A DNA stretch of 64,000 nucleotides from Bacillota bacterium (GTDB lineage: Bacteria; Bacillota; Clostridia; Acetivibrionales; Acetivibrionaceae), in assembly GCA_023398495.1 (NCBI GenBank), contig JAEWSG010000005.1, positions 62,001-126,000 of the forward strand. Direction: 5' to 3'. Shown one piece after another: positions 1 through 7,514 of this stretch (position 1 is the first letter of the stretch; each line of letters starts with the position of its first letter). The notes under the pieces were generated by a model. That model was not told the DNA's origin. It searched no databases and saw only the letters and a list, made by a program, of their open reading frames with translations. Made by a program: the position numbers and the translations under genes.

Positions 1-348
1 CTTAGCTCCGCCTTTAAGGTGAGCTGAAGCTTTTTCTGTTGTAGTGAATACACCTGTTGATTCAACAACATAATCTGCTCCGCAATCTTTCCATGGAATT
101 TCTTCTGGATTCATAGCTGCAAAAACGCTGATTGCTTTGCCGTTTACAACCAGTTTACCGTTATCTTCACCTATTGTTCCTTTGAATTGACCATGTACTG
201 TATCATATTGAAGCATGTATTTCATGTATTCAAGATCAATAAATGGGTCGTTTATACCTACTACTTCAACATTTGGATTATTTAATGATGCTCTGAAAAC
301 AAGACGTCCTATACGCCCAAAACCGTTAATACCTACTTTAACTGCCAT
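1..348 (-). CDS. gap: Glyceraldehyde-3-phosphate dehydrogenase, N-terminal part (runs off the left edge)
   Basis: The first 116 codons are present and the rest lies beyond base 1. The protein opens with the NAD-binding Rossmann motif INGFGRIGR and continues through ASLNNPNVEVVGIND and YMLQYDTVHGQFKG, all typical of type I GAPDH. The enzyme oxidises glyceraldehyde 3-phosphate in glycolysis. ATG at 348 is preceded by a strong AGGAGG. The catalytic cysteine lies outside the window. The next gene upstream is on the same strand but about 280 bases away and separated by a repeat, so gap probably has its own promoter. Confidence 0.96.
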   Translation of the reverse strand, partial: MAVKVGINGFGRIGRLVFRASLNNPNVEVVGINDPFIDLEYMKYMLQYDTVHGQFKGTIGEDNGKLVVNGKAISVFAAMNPEEIPWKDCGADYVVESTGVFTTTEKASAHLKGGAK

Positions 349-521
349 TAAAAATCGCCTCCTATGTATTTATATTGAATTTATATATTAGCTTTTGTGT
401 AGCATGAACGCTGCAAATTATTCATCCACTGGAAACATTCTCATGCAACATTAACCATTTTATATTATTTCATTTTTATTTTCAATACCCTTAATACAAA
501 AATAAATAATTTTTTAACAAA

Positions 522-580
522 CTATATAGGGATAATGAAAATAAAATCTTTATCGCGTTCAATATATATTGAATGCGATA
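522..580. repeat. Family 1 repeat, two left ends head to head
   Basis: Between gap and the DUF2156 gene, two copies of the left-end sequence of the family 1 intergenic repeat (GAACGCGATAAAGATTTTA-type) meet head to head. They create a near-perfect 30-base palindrome at 551-580, mismatched at one base-pair position. A CTATAT/ATATAG end is visible at 522-529. An open frame on the plus strand across this stretch is a by-product of the repeat and is not called. The rest of the 349-625 gap is AT-rich without further visible features. Confidence 0.7.
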
Positions 581-625
581 AACATTTTACATTATTATTC
601 ACACAAATATTTTTTTTATGCGTAT

Positions 626-1531
626 TTATATCGCTCTATAGACTATATTGTATTTATTCACCAGTTCAACAGGCTTATATGAAAGCTTTGCCTTTCTTAG
701 CCCTTCTAGTCCAAGATCCTGCTCCCTGTTAATATACATAAAGTTATTCCAGTTACTCTCACAAAATTGCTGGTTGATAAAGGTATAAAGTCCTCTGATA
801 TCATCATTTGCCTTTTCTATGTGAATTACTACAGTATCCTCGTTGAGTGATTCTCCAACAGTGTATGCTTCAAATCTTCCGCTTACTTTTATTAAAGCAC
901 CTTCATAACCAAGTGCCTTATAATTACGCAACACCTCGTTATTAGCAAGTTTTTCACAATACAGTCCTTTATGCAAGTCACAGCTTCTCCTCGCACACCA
1001 CTCTTCATTAATTCTTATGCATTCCTCCAACAAATCTTCCCTCAGTTTAACATATTCATATTCGTAATGTTTCTTAAAACTGTTTATGTGATTTTTCTTC
1101 CCGTGGTACTTCTTTCCTGCCAGACTTATAAGATCCTCTGTAAGATAAACATAGTCACTGCTGTCTCTGTCTAAAGTCACCTGTGCTTCATCCCTGATAA
1201 ATTTTTTAAACACACCGACCTCATCTTCAGTAGCCCGTTTAAATACCAATTGCCAGCCTTTTGCACCAAAGTATTCCTTTATTTGTTCAAATGCCTGTAT
1301 AAAGCCTTTTTCAGTATACTCTCCTATTGGAACAAATGCAAAAGGTTCAGCATTACCAGGAACTGAAATCAGGCATAACAACTCCCCTACCACTCCAAAC
1401 CTGAATTTATATGAATTACGCCACATGAAAATATTTGTAAAGTTTAATTCTGAAACCTGCGGTCTATGAGCTTTAATAAATTTGTCAAATATCTGCTTGT
1501 CGTCTATATTTATTTCCCTGAGCTCAAGCAT
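626..1531 (-). CDS. DUF2156 / phosphatidylglycerol lysyltransferase-C-like protein
   Basis: A 301-residue protein resembling the DUF2156 family, whose fold is two GNAT-like acyltransferase halves and which also forms the catalytic part of aminoacyl-phosphatidylglycerol synthases. Typical features are the C-terminal YKALGYEGALIKV, an AYTVGE segment, HIEKA, and the YINREQDLGLEGLRKAK motif near the end. No membrane domain is attached, so the substrate is unknown. Start: ATG at 1531, behind AAGGAGG. A longer frame to 1633 runs through a hairpin repeat and overlaps the pfkA stop, so I rejected it. It sits downstream of pfkA on the same strand. Confidence 0.82.
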   Translation of the reverse strand: MLELREINIDDKQIFDKFIKAHRPQVSELNFTNIFMWRNSYKFRFGVVGELLCLISVPGNAEPFAFVPIGEYTEKGFIQAFEQIKEYFGAKGWQLVFKRATEDEVGVFKKFIRDEAQVTLDRDSSDYVYLTEDLISLAGKKYHGKKNHINSFKKHYEYEYVKLREDLLEECIRINEEWCARRSCDLHKGLYCEKLANNEVLRNYKALGYEGALIKVSGRFEAYTVGESLNEDTVVIHIEKANDDIRGLYTFINQQFCESNWNNFMYINREQDLGLEGLRKAKLSYKPVELVNKYNIVYRAI

Positions 1532-1554
1532 GTAAAAACCTCCTTGCAAAATAA

Positions 1555-1625
1555 TACATATCGCAGCCGAAGCTGCAATCAAGGTAGTAGGTTCTGCTGC
1601 GATAAATAGATGAACTATATCTTCT
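1555..1625. repeat. Family 4 hairpin repeat (copy 1)
   Basis: A GC-richer imperfect hairpin with arms ATCGCAGCCGAAGCTGCAA and GTAGGTTCTGCTGCGAT, followed by a right flank GATAAATAGATGAACTATAT. The same hairpin and flank recur at 53319-53393, and a partial copy lies at 58947-58983. It lies between the pfkA stop and the start of the DUF2156 gene. Confidence 0.6.
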
Positions 1626-1629
1626 GATA

Positions 1630-2715
1630 TCAATCACCAAACCCAACCCCAAGGCTTTTAGCTATATTTACAAGTTCCCCTTTCGGGTCAACTGTTTTCA
1701 GAGCTCCAACCGCTTCTTCTATTGGAACCTCAGTAATACAGTTCCCTTTAAGACTAACCATCATATTAAACTTTTCCTGATTTATTAGTTCTACTGCATG
1801 AACTCCAAATCTCGTAGAAAGAATTCTATCATAAGGCACAGGAGCCCCTCCTCTTTGCAAATGCCCTAAAACAGTAACCCTTGACTCAATTCCCGTAATT
1901 TTTTCAATTTCCTCTGCAATTTTGTTTCCAACACCTCCAAGCCTCACAGGGTCAGGGCTGTCTTTGATAATTTTACTTATAACCATATCCCCTTCCACCG
2001 ATTTAGCCCCCTCAGCGACAACTATAATACTGAAGCTTTTTCCACGATTCTTCCTCTCCATTACTTTTTGAGCAACTTTATTTACATCATAGGGTATTTC
2101 AGGAATCAGCACTACATCTGCACCTCCGGATATACCTGATTCTAAAGCTATCCATCCGGCATATCTTCCCATTACCTCAAGAATCATTACCCTATGATGC
2201 GACTCAGCTGTTGAGTGCAATTTGTCAATTGCTTCAGTAGCAGTATATACAGCAGTCATAAAACCAAAGGTAATGTCCGTACCTGAAAGATCATTATCTA
2301 TTGTCTTTGGCACCCCTACCCCTTTTATCCCCATCTTCATTAAGTCTCTGGCAGTAGTCATTGTACCATCTCCACCAATAAACACCATGCAATCTATACC
2401 AAACATGTCTAGATTTTCCACAACTCTCTTTGACATATCCTTATATTCTGTCTTGCCATCTATATCGAGTTTATACTTAAATGGATTATCCTTGTTTGAA
2501 GTTCCTAAAATTGTGCCTCCCCTGTCAAGAAGCCCTGAAACATCATCGTGTTCCAGCTTGACAAAATTATTCTCCACCAAACCCCTATACCCGTCTCTGA
2601 AGCCAATCACTTCATAACCATATTTCACAATTGCAGTTTTTACTACTGCTCTCAAAGCAGGATTTAAACCCGGACAGTCCCCGCCACCTGTAAGTACACC
2701 TATTCTTTTAACCAT
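1630..2715 (-). CDS. pfkA: 6-phosphofructokinase
   Basis: A 361-residue phosphofructokinase that phosphorylates fructose 6-phosphate in glycolysis. The N-terminal GVLTGGGDCPGLN binds the phosphoryl donor, GGDGT lies at residues 114-118, PKTIDND at 136-142 (catalytic Asp140), and MGRYAGW and HLQRGG follow. The Gly in GGDGT is the residue usual for ATP users, whereas the Lys in PKTIDND is common in PPi and group III enzymes, so the donor cannot be fixed from sequence alone. It is about 40 residues longer than the short bacterial ATP enzymes. ATG at 2715 follows GGGAGG. The peptidase gene starts a block upstream on the same strand. Confidence 0.95.
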   Translation of the reverse strand: MVKRIGVLTGGGDCPGLNPALRAVVKTAIVKYGYEVIGFRDGYRGLVENNFVKLEHDDVSGLLDRGGTILGTSNKDNPFKYKLDIDGKTEYKDMSKRVVENLDMFGIDCMVFIGGDGTMTTARDLMKMGIKGVGVPKTIDNDLSGTDITFGFMTAVYTATEAIDKLHSTAESHHRVMILEVMGRYAGWIALESGISGGADVVLIPEIPYDVNKVAQKVMERKNRGKSFSIIVVAEGAKSVEGDMVISKIIKDSPDPVRLGGVGNKIAEEIEKITGIESRVTVLGHLQRGGAPVPYDRILSTRFGVHAVELINQEKFNMMVSLKGNCITEVPIEEAVGALKTVDPKGELVNIAKSLGVGFGD

Positions 2716-2761
2716 ATATACCTCCCAATATGCTTTTTTAGTTTTTGCAATGTTTTACCTA

Positions 2762-3874
2762 TTACTTAACCGATTCAATTATTGAAATTAAAAACCGCGT
2801 TGCCTTTATCATATCATCAATGCAAATTCGCTCTTCAACACTGTGTACCATATCCATGCCTACACTTATATCAACAGCCTTTATACCTTTGCTGTTTATT
2901 ATATTTGTGTCGCTTCCACCGCCTGTTGCCTCAAGTTTTAGTTCGATTCCTGCTTTTTTTGATGCAGCCTTAAGTACTTTAATTATATCCTCATCTTCAC
3001 TTATATCAAATGAAGGATAAAGCAGTTCAGACTCGAATAAAACTTTACCTCCAAACTTTTCTGCTGCCTTTTCAAAACAATCCTTCATATGCTTTGTTTG
3101 AGCTTCAAGCTTTTCCATGTTTCTGCTCCTTGCTTCAGCTCTCATTTCTATCTGGTCACATATAATGTTTGTTGCCTTTCCTCCATTTATTATTCCGATA
3201 TTTGCAGTTGTTTCATCGTCAATCCTTCCTAACTTCATCCCCATTATAGCTTCTGCTGCAATCTGTATTGCACTAATTCCATTTTCTGGTTCCACACCGG
3301 CATGTGCTGCCTTGCCAGTTATCATTATATCAATTTTGTTTTGTGAAGGTGCTGCAGTAGCAACATGACCTATGTCTCCTCCATCATCCATTACAAAAGC
3401 ATATTTAGCGTTTATTCTGCTTACATCGAGATTTCTAGCCCCCCATAGTCCACCCTCTTCAGCAACAGTGAACGCAATATAAATATCTCCATGAGGAATA
3501 TTTTTCTCTTTTATAACCCTGACAGCTTCAAGAATACACTCTATACCCGCAACATCGTCTCCACCTAGTATTGTACTCCCGTCAGTTCTTATGATATTGC
3601 CGTCAATTATAGGATTTTTTCCTATTCCCGGTACAACTGTGTCCATATGTGACATTAATAAAACAGCTGGAGTATTTTTATTTCCATCAATCTTACATAA
3701 CAAATTTCCGGAATTTCCTCCTATTTTGATCCCGGCGTCGTCTTCATTAACAGATATCCCCATATTATTCAACTTCGATTTCAGAGCATCTGCCATTTCC
3801 CTTTCTTTAAAGGTCAAGCTATCAATCCTCACCAGTTCTAAAAATTCATTCACTAAACGCTGTCTATTAACCAT
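2762..3874 (-). CDS. M20 family zinc metallopeptidase (peptidase T-like)
   Basis: A 370-residue M20-family peptidase, probably a cytosolic di- or tripeptidase of the PepT-like group. Metal-binding and catalytic signatures are visible: SHMDTV (first zinc His and following Asp), GGDDVAGI (bridging Asp), TVAEEGGLWGA (general base Glu and zinc Glu), VMDDGG and GGGSDTN, with a C-terminal VHSVEE holding the last zinc His. The central MITGKAAHAGVEPENG segment begins the dimerisation lid. ATG at 3874 has GGGGTGG nine bases upstream; a TTG fifteen bases further out is less likely. The exact substrate is not predictable. Confidence 0.88.
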   Translation of the reverse strand: MVNRQRLVNEFLELVRIDSLTFKEREMADALKSKLNNMGISVNEDDAGIKIGGNSGNLLCKIDGNKNTPAVLLMSHMDTVVPGIGKNPIIDGNIIRTDGSTILGGDDVAGIECILEAVRVIKEKNIPHGDIYIAFTVAEEGGLWGARNLDVSRINAKYAFVMDDGGDIGHVATAAPSQNKIDIMITGKAAHAGVEPENGISAIQIAAEAIMGMKLGRIDDETTANIGIINGGKATNIICDQIEMRAEARSRNMEKLEAQTKHMKDCFEKAAEKFGGKVLFESELLYPSFDISEDEDIIKVLKAASKKAGIELKLEATGGGSDTNIINSKGIKAVDISVGMDMVHSVEERICIDDMIKATRFLISIIESVK

Positions 3875-3900
3875 AAAAATCCACCCCAATTATTGGTAAT

Positions 3901-4395
3901 TTACCAATAATACTTTGTTAATTTTCCCTCAGTTATCATGCCTTTAAAATTATTCTGTCTTAAGGCCTCATAAACAATTATTGCCACAGAATTAGAAAGG
4001 TTGAGAGATCTGATCTCTCCTAGCATCGGAATTCTTATACACCACTCTTTATTCTGCACCAGAGTATCTTCCGGTAATCCCTTTGTCTCTTTCCCAAAAA
4101 CCAAAAAGCATTCATCAGGGTACTCAATCTCAGCATAAGTCCTTACAGCCTTTGTTGTTGCATAATAAAAGAATGAATCACCATATTTTTCTTTTAATTC
4201 CTGGAAACTATCGTAGTAAGATATATCAACCTCATTCCAATAGTCTAAACCTGCACGCTTTAAATACTTATCTTCAACAGAAAACCCCAGCGGCTTTATC
4301 ATATGTAACCTTGCCCCGACAGCAGCACAGGTTCTTACAATATTTCCGGTATTTTGAGGTATTTCCGGTTCAACCAGTACTATATTTATAGCCAA
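3901..4395 (-). CDS. trmL: tRNA (cytidine/uridine-34-2'-O)-methyltransferase
   Basis: A 164-residue SPOUT-fold methyltransferase that 2'-O-methylates the wobble base of certain leucine tRNAs. Motif 1 is NTGNIVRTC near the N-terminus, motif 2 is FGKETKGLP, and motif 3 is IPMLGEIRSLNLSNSVAI, which forms the knotted SAM-binding site. The length is normal for TrmL. The start codon is TTG at 4395, seven bases after an AGGAGG; no ATG or GTG fits. A terminator lies between it and cheX upstream, so it is probably transcribed apart from cheX. Confidence 0.93.
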   Translation of the reverse strand: MAINIVLVEPEIPQNTGNIVRTCAAVGARLHMIKPLGFSVEDKYLKRAGLDYWNEVDISYYDSFQELKEKYGDSFFYYATTKAVRTYAEIEYPDECFLVFGKETKGLPEDTLVQNKEWCIRIPMLGEIRSLNLSNSVAIIVYEALRQNNFKGMITEGKLTKYYW

Positions 4396-4472
4396 ATCTA
4401 CTCCTCCTAAAACAATTGTAAATTCTTTTCATAAAATTATATATTAAAATTACACAACTTAAAAGGAGTAAA

Positions 4473-4502
4473 CAAAAAAAGATGGTTTCTTAAACCATCT
4501 TT
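4473..4502 (-). terminator. Intrinsic terminator after cheX
   Basis: Read on the minus strand, an 11-bp stem (AAAGATGGTTT pairing with AAACCATCTTT) with a three-base loop is followed by a run of seven T. It lies 30 bases after the cheX stop and before trmL. Confidence 0.85.
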
Positions 4503-4531
4503 GATACTTGCCAGCTCAACTAAATAAAACG

Positions 4532-4996
4532 TTACTCAATAACTGAAATGTCAATCTCCAACTGATCGCCTTCATTAAATAACAACGGAACACAGATAGT
4601 TTTCATTTTAGTTGGTGAAATCTGCAAATTATCTCCCATCAAAAAAGACGGTGGGGTAATTTCAACACCAATTCCCTTACTGTATAAAATGGTTGCAGCA
4701 TTTCCCAATATCATATTTGTAAGCTCGGATATTGCACTTTTAGATATCTCATCTAGTTCTGTAACCGGCATGCCAAACATCATAGATGATGCTATAGCAA
4801 GTGCAACCTTTTTAGTCATGGAAAAAACCGCCTGCCCTCTGATTTTTCCCGTTAGTCCAACAATAATTAAGACATTGTCACTGATATAAGGTGATTCTTT
4901 CAACGTAACAGTTCCAAGTCTTGCATCTATGTTTGCTGTCTGTTTTAAAACCGCCTGACTTGCCTCTATGAATGGATTTATATATTCAACATTCAT
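4532..4996 (-). CDS. cheX: Chemotaxis protein CheX (CheY-P phosphatase)
   Basis: A 154-residue CheX-family protein that dephosphorylates CheY-P to reset chemotactic signalling. The catalytic ExxN signature is visible in AISELTNMILGNAA, where the Glu and Asn of ELTN are the expected phosphatase residues. The N-terminal NPFIEASQAVLKQT and the GKIRGQAVFSM segment are also typical. ATG at 4996 follows AAAGGTGG; a longer frame to 5053 lacks a binding site. It stands alone, with other chemotaxis-type genes at 57.9-63.7 kb. Its ExxN helix closely resembles one at the C-terminus of the kinase at 60555-62861. Confidence 0.9.
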   Translation of the reverse strand: MNVEYINPFIEASQAVLKQTANIDARLGTVTLKESPYISDNVLIIVGLTGKIRGQAVFSMTKKVALAIASSMMFGMPVTELDEISKSAISELTNMILGNAATILYSKGIGVEITPPSFLMGDNLQISPTKMKTICVPLLFNEGDQLEIDISVIE

Positions 4997-5361
4997 AAAC
5001 CAATACCACCTTTTCTGCTTAAACTGAATTATAGTACAAAGTAATCCAAGCATACTTTGAGTACATCAACAAAGGTTAAAACAAAATTTACAGTTTTATT
5101 AAGAAATTTTTTAAAGATCTACAAATACACTTATAAACATATATTCCTGATAAAAACTTGCTAAGACGCAGTAATGCACTTTGGATGTATAACAGAAAAT
5201 CATAATATTACTTTTCACTTTTATATTCTATAGTCAGTCTCTAAAATCCTTCTTTTCAATGCAGATTTTCATAATTATTTTTTTGGTTAACTTGCAAGCA
5301 TAAAAAAGTTATCACCTGGAAATAATATTTTTGGAATCTGAAAGGAAGGGTGTATTTATTA
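4997..5361. other. Divergent intergenic region between cheX and splB
   Basis: About 365 AT-rich bases between divergently transcribed genes, which must hold the promoters of both cheX (minus) and splB (plus). I see a possible forespore-type promoter near 5297-5327 but no convincing sigma-A box, no repeat and no gene. Confidence 0.5.
5297..5327 (+). promoter_or_regulatory. Possible sigma-G-type promoter for splB
   Basis: AGCATA, an 18-base spacer, then AATAATA resemble the Bacillus sigma-G consensus (TGMATA, CATAMTA). The predicted start would lie just upstream of the AAGGAAGGG ribosome site. In Bacillus splB is a forespore sigma-G gene, so context fits, but the match is imperfect. Confidence 0.35.
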
Positions 5362-6390
5362 ATGAAGCTATTTTTCCCAGAAAGAGTGTTTTTTGATCAC
5401 TCATCACTAAAGTATCCATTAGGCCAAGAACTCTTAAACTATTTTGAAAACAAGAATATAGAAATCATTAAAGCACCTGTTCAAAAAATACTCCATTTCA
5501 TACCAGGCAACACCGAAAACCAGAAATATGCACAAGCCAAGAAAACTCTTGTAGTAACTACAAAAAAAGCTCTCCGGCTTGATATATGCAAACCTTCTGC
5601 GGATTATGAATTTTCCCTTGTCACAAACTGTCCTGGAAATTGCGAATATTGCTACCTTCATACAACTCAGTCTTTTAAGCCATACCTCAGAACTTATGTA
5701 AACCTTGATGATATTTTTAATACCATCAAGAAACATATTGATAAAAATAGTAGTAAAGTAACTACCTTTGAGGTCGCAAGCTCAGGTGACCCTCTAGCAA
5801 TAGAACATATTACCGGAAGCCTGGGAAAAACCATAGAATTCTTTGGAAATCTTGATAATGGCCGGTTAAGAGTGGTTACTAAATTTGACAATATAGACCC
5901 GTTATTATCTATTAAACATAATGGTCATACCCGCTTCAGATTTAGTATTAATTCAAAATACGTCATTGATACTTTCGAACATAATACCTCAAGCCTGACT
6001 GAACGTATTGAGGCAGCATCAAAAATTTCAAATGCTGGTTACCCCATTGGCTTTATTGTAGCCCCTATCATGGTTTATGACGACTGGAAAGATCAGTATA
6101 AGGAACTCTTTGAAGAACTTGCAAAAAAAATAGACCTAAGCATTATCAAAGAGCCCGTCACATTTGAGCTTATTCAGCACAGATTCACCACTACAGCCAA
6201 AAACGTCATATTAAACAGGTTTCCCAATACCAAACTTGATATGGATGAGACTAACAGGATGTTAAAGTGGGGAATGTATGGACGTTATAAATATGTTTAC
6301 CCTAAGGATATCTCCGGTGAAGTAAAAGATTATATCTCTATGCTTATAAATAATAACTTTCCAAACTCAGAAATAGAATACTTTACATAA
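5362..6390 (+). CDS. splB: Spore photoproduct lyase (radical SAM), catalytic Cys replaced by Ser
   Basis: A 342-residue radical SAM enzyme that reverses the thymine dimer (spore photoproduct) formed by UV in spore DNA. The iron-sulfur ligands are C90, C94 and C97 in TNCPGNCEYCYLHTT; Y96 and Y98 match the tyrosines of the electron-transfer relay. The segment FEVASSGDPLAIEHIT (136-151) aligns by eye with the region holding the essential Cys141 of B. subtilis, but this protein has Ser140 there. ATG at 5362 lies 11 bases after AAGGAAGGG. Function as a lyase is likely from overall similarity, but the missing cysteine makes mechanism uncertain. Confidence 0.88.
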   Translation: MKLFFPERVFFDHSSLKYPLGQELLNYFENKNIEIIKAPVQKILHFIPGNTENQKYAQAKKTLVVTTKKALRLDICKPSADYEFSLVTNCPGNCEYCYLHTTQSFKPYLRTYVNLDDIFNTIKKHIDKNSSKVTTFEVASSGDPLAIEHITGSLGKTIEFFGNLDNGRLRVVTKFDNIDPLLSIKHNGHTRFRFSINSKYVIDTFEHNTSSLTERIEAASKISNAGYPIGFIVAPIMVYDDWKDQYKELFEELAKKIDLSIIKEPVTFELIQHRFTTTAKNVILNRFPNTKLDMDETNRMLKWGMYGRYKYVYPKDISGEVKDYISMLINNNFPNSEIEYFT

Positions 6391-6446
6391 AGTAAGGAGC
6401 ATATTTTCCTTGAAAATCATTTTCACGATTTATATAGCTCCTTACT
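6391..6446 (+). terminator. Inverted repeat after splB, built around a repeat fragment
   Basis: A perfect 10-bp outer stem (AGTAAGGAGC at 6391-6400, GCTCCTTACT at 6437-6446) encloses a second stem TGAAAATCATTTTCA. The inner part matches the right end of the family 1 repeat (ATTTTCACGATTTATATAG). No T-run follows directly, though a T-rich stretch starts about 20 bases later. It lies between convergent splB and spoVAEA, so it may act as a terminator. Confidence 0.5.
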
Positions 6447-6482
6447 TCATGATTATTAAAACACTTTTTTTGGTTCCCTATG

Positions 6483-7043
6483 TCAAGACAAACCATGTCT
6501 TTTCAATACTTCCTTTAAAGCCATCGTGGTTATTGGTGAGCCCTTGATTATTTCATCATTGAAGTCCATTTTCCCCGGATCCCCAATTCCTACAATTGGA
6601 AAATTCTTAGCATCTTTTAATATGCTTAAAGTATCACCGCATATTTTTTTACTCTGGGTATCATTACCATGTTTATCTACCGCATTTTCTATTATTTTCC
6701 CGTCTTTTGTTATAGAACATGTTATAGGTATTCCTTTACAGTCCTTTCCATTTGATGAAACCGCCACTACACCTAAAACATCAACACTATCATCTCCAAT
6801 AATTGTTTCCATGGCCATTTCACCTTCACCTTTTCCCTTAGTGCCTCTGTCATCAACCATAACCACGACCGGGTCTTTAGGGGCGGTTTTTATGAGATTT
6901 ATAATTTCTTCTCCCGATAAAACAGTAGGGTTGCCAGCCGAAGCTGAAATACATCTTCCTCCAATGTTGGAAGTCGCCAATTCTACAGCACTTCTGGCAA
7001 CAGGGTCACCATCAGTAACCAGTATAACTTTCCTTTTTTCCAT
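6483..7043 (-). CDS. spoVAEA: Stage V sporulation protein AE (SpoVAEA type)
   Basis: A 186-residue soluble protein of the SpoVAEA family, part of the SpoVA system that loads dipicolinic acid into spores and releases it on germination. It begins RKVILVTDGDPVA and carries GGRCISASAGNPT and VVVMVDDRGTKGKGEGE, which are family hallmarks. No signal peptide or membrane segment is seen. It is the last gene of a minus-strand operon spoVAC-spoVAD-spoVAEB-spoVAEA. ATG at 7043 is preceded by AGGAG. Its biochemical role in the channel is not known. Confidence 0.88.
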   Translation of the reverse strand: MEKRKVILVTDGDPVARSAVELATSNIGGRCISASAGNPTVLSGEEIINLIKTAPKDPVVVMVDDRGTKGKGEGEMAMETIIGDDSVDVLGVVAVSSNGKDCKGIPITCSITKDGKIIENAVDKHGNDTQSKKICGDTLSILKDAKNFPIVGIGDPGKMDFNDEIIKGSPITTMALKEVLKRHGLS

Positions 7044-7114
7044 AACATCAACTCCTAATAAATGCTTTTAATATAACAGATTCTGTAATAATGTAATTTG
7101 CAAGACATTTACTT

Positions 7115-7486
7115 TTACCTTTTTGCTTTTGGACTAAATGCAACCGACACAAGATACCCAAAAAATATTGCAGCAGTTATACCTGTTGCTGCCGCTTTTA
7201 CTCCTCCGGTAAATGCACCTAGTAAACCCATACTTTCCACATCTTTAAATGTACCTTTGACAAGGTTGTATCCAAATCCAGTTAATGGTATCGTTGCTCC
7301 TGCTCCTCCAATTTCAACCAGTTTCTGGTACACTCCTAGTGCTCCGAGAATTGCACCTGCTGTTACAAATATCACAAGAATCCTGGCTGTTGTCAGTTTT
7401 GTTTTGTCAATAAGTATCTGCCCCGAAGCACATATTACTCCTCCGACTATAAATGCATTTACATAAGTAATTATATTTTCACTCAT
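7115..7486 (-). CDS. spoVAEB: Stage V sporulation protein AEB (membrane subunit)
   Basis: A 123-residue integral membrane protein with hydrophobic segments at about 6-26, 35-55, 65-85 and 93-115. It is a shorter paralogue of SpoVAC and shares its pattern AFIVGGVICASGQILID and GAGATIPLTGFGYNLVKG. With SpoVAC and SpoVAD it forms the inner spore membrane channel for dipicolinic acid. ATG at 7486 follows AGGTGATAAA. It sits 28 bases downstream of spoVAD. Confidence 0.93.
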   Translation of the reverse strand: MSENIITYVNAFIVGGVICASGQILIDKTKLTTARILVIFVTAGAILGALGVYQKLVEIGGAGATIPLTGFGYNLVKGTFKDVESMGLLGAFTGGVKAAATGITAAIFFGYLVSVAFSPKAKR

Positions 7487-7514
7487 TTTATCACCTGGTC
7501 TTATAAATTATTCT

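Noticed and set aside
535..732. Plus-strand open frame of 65 codons near the left edge
   Set aside because: It starts in a palindromic repeat and runs antisense into the end of the DUF2156 gene; no ribosome site and no family resemblance.
6526..7071. Long plus-strand open frame opposite spoVAEA (and similar long frames opposite minD, pfkA, sigF, lon)
   Set aside because: Mirror frames of real minus-strand genes: low-complexity Ser/Thr/Ile composition and no ribosome site.
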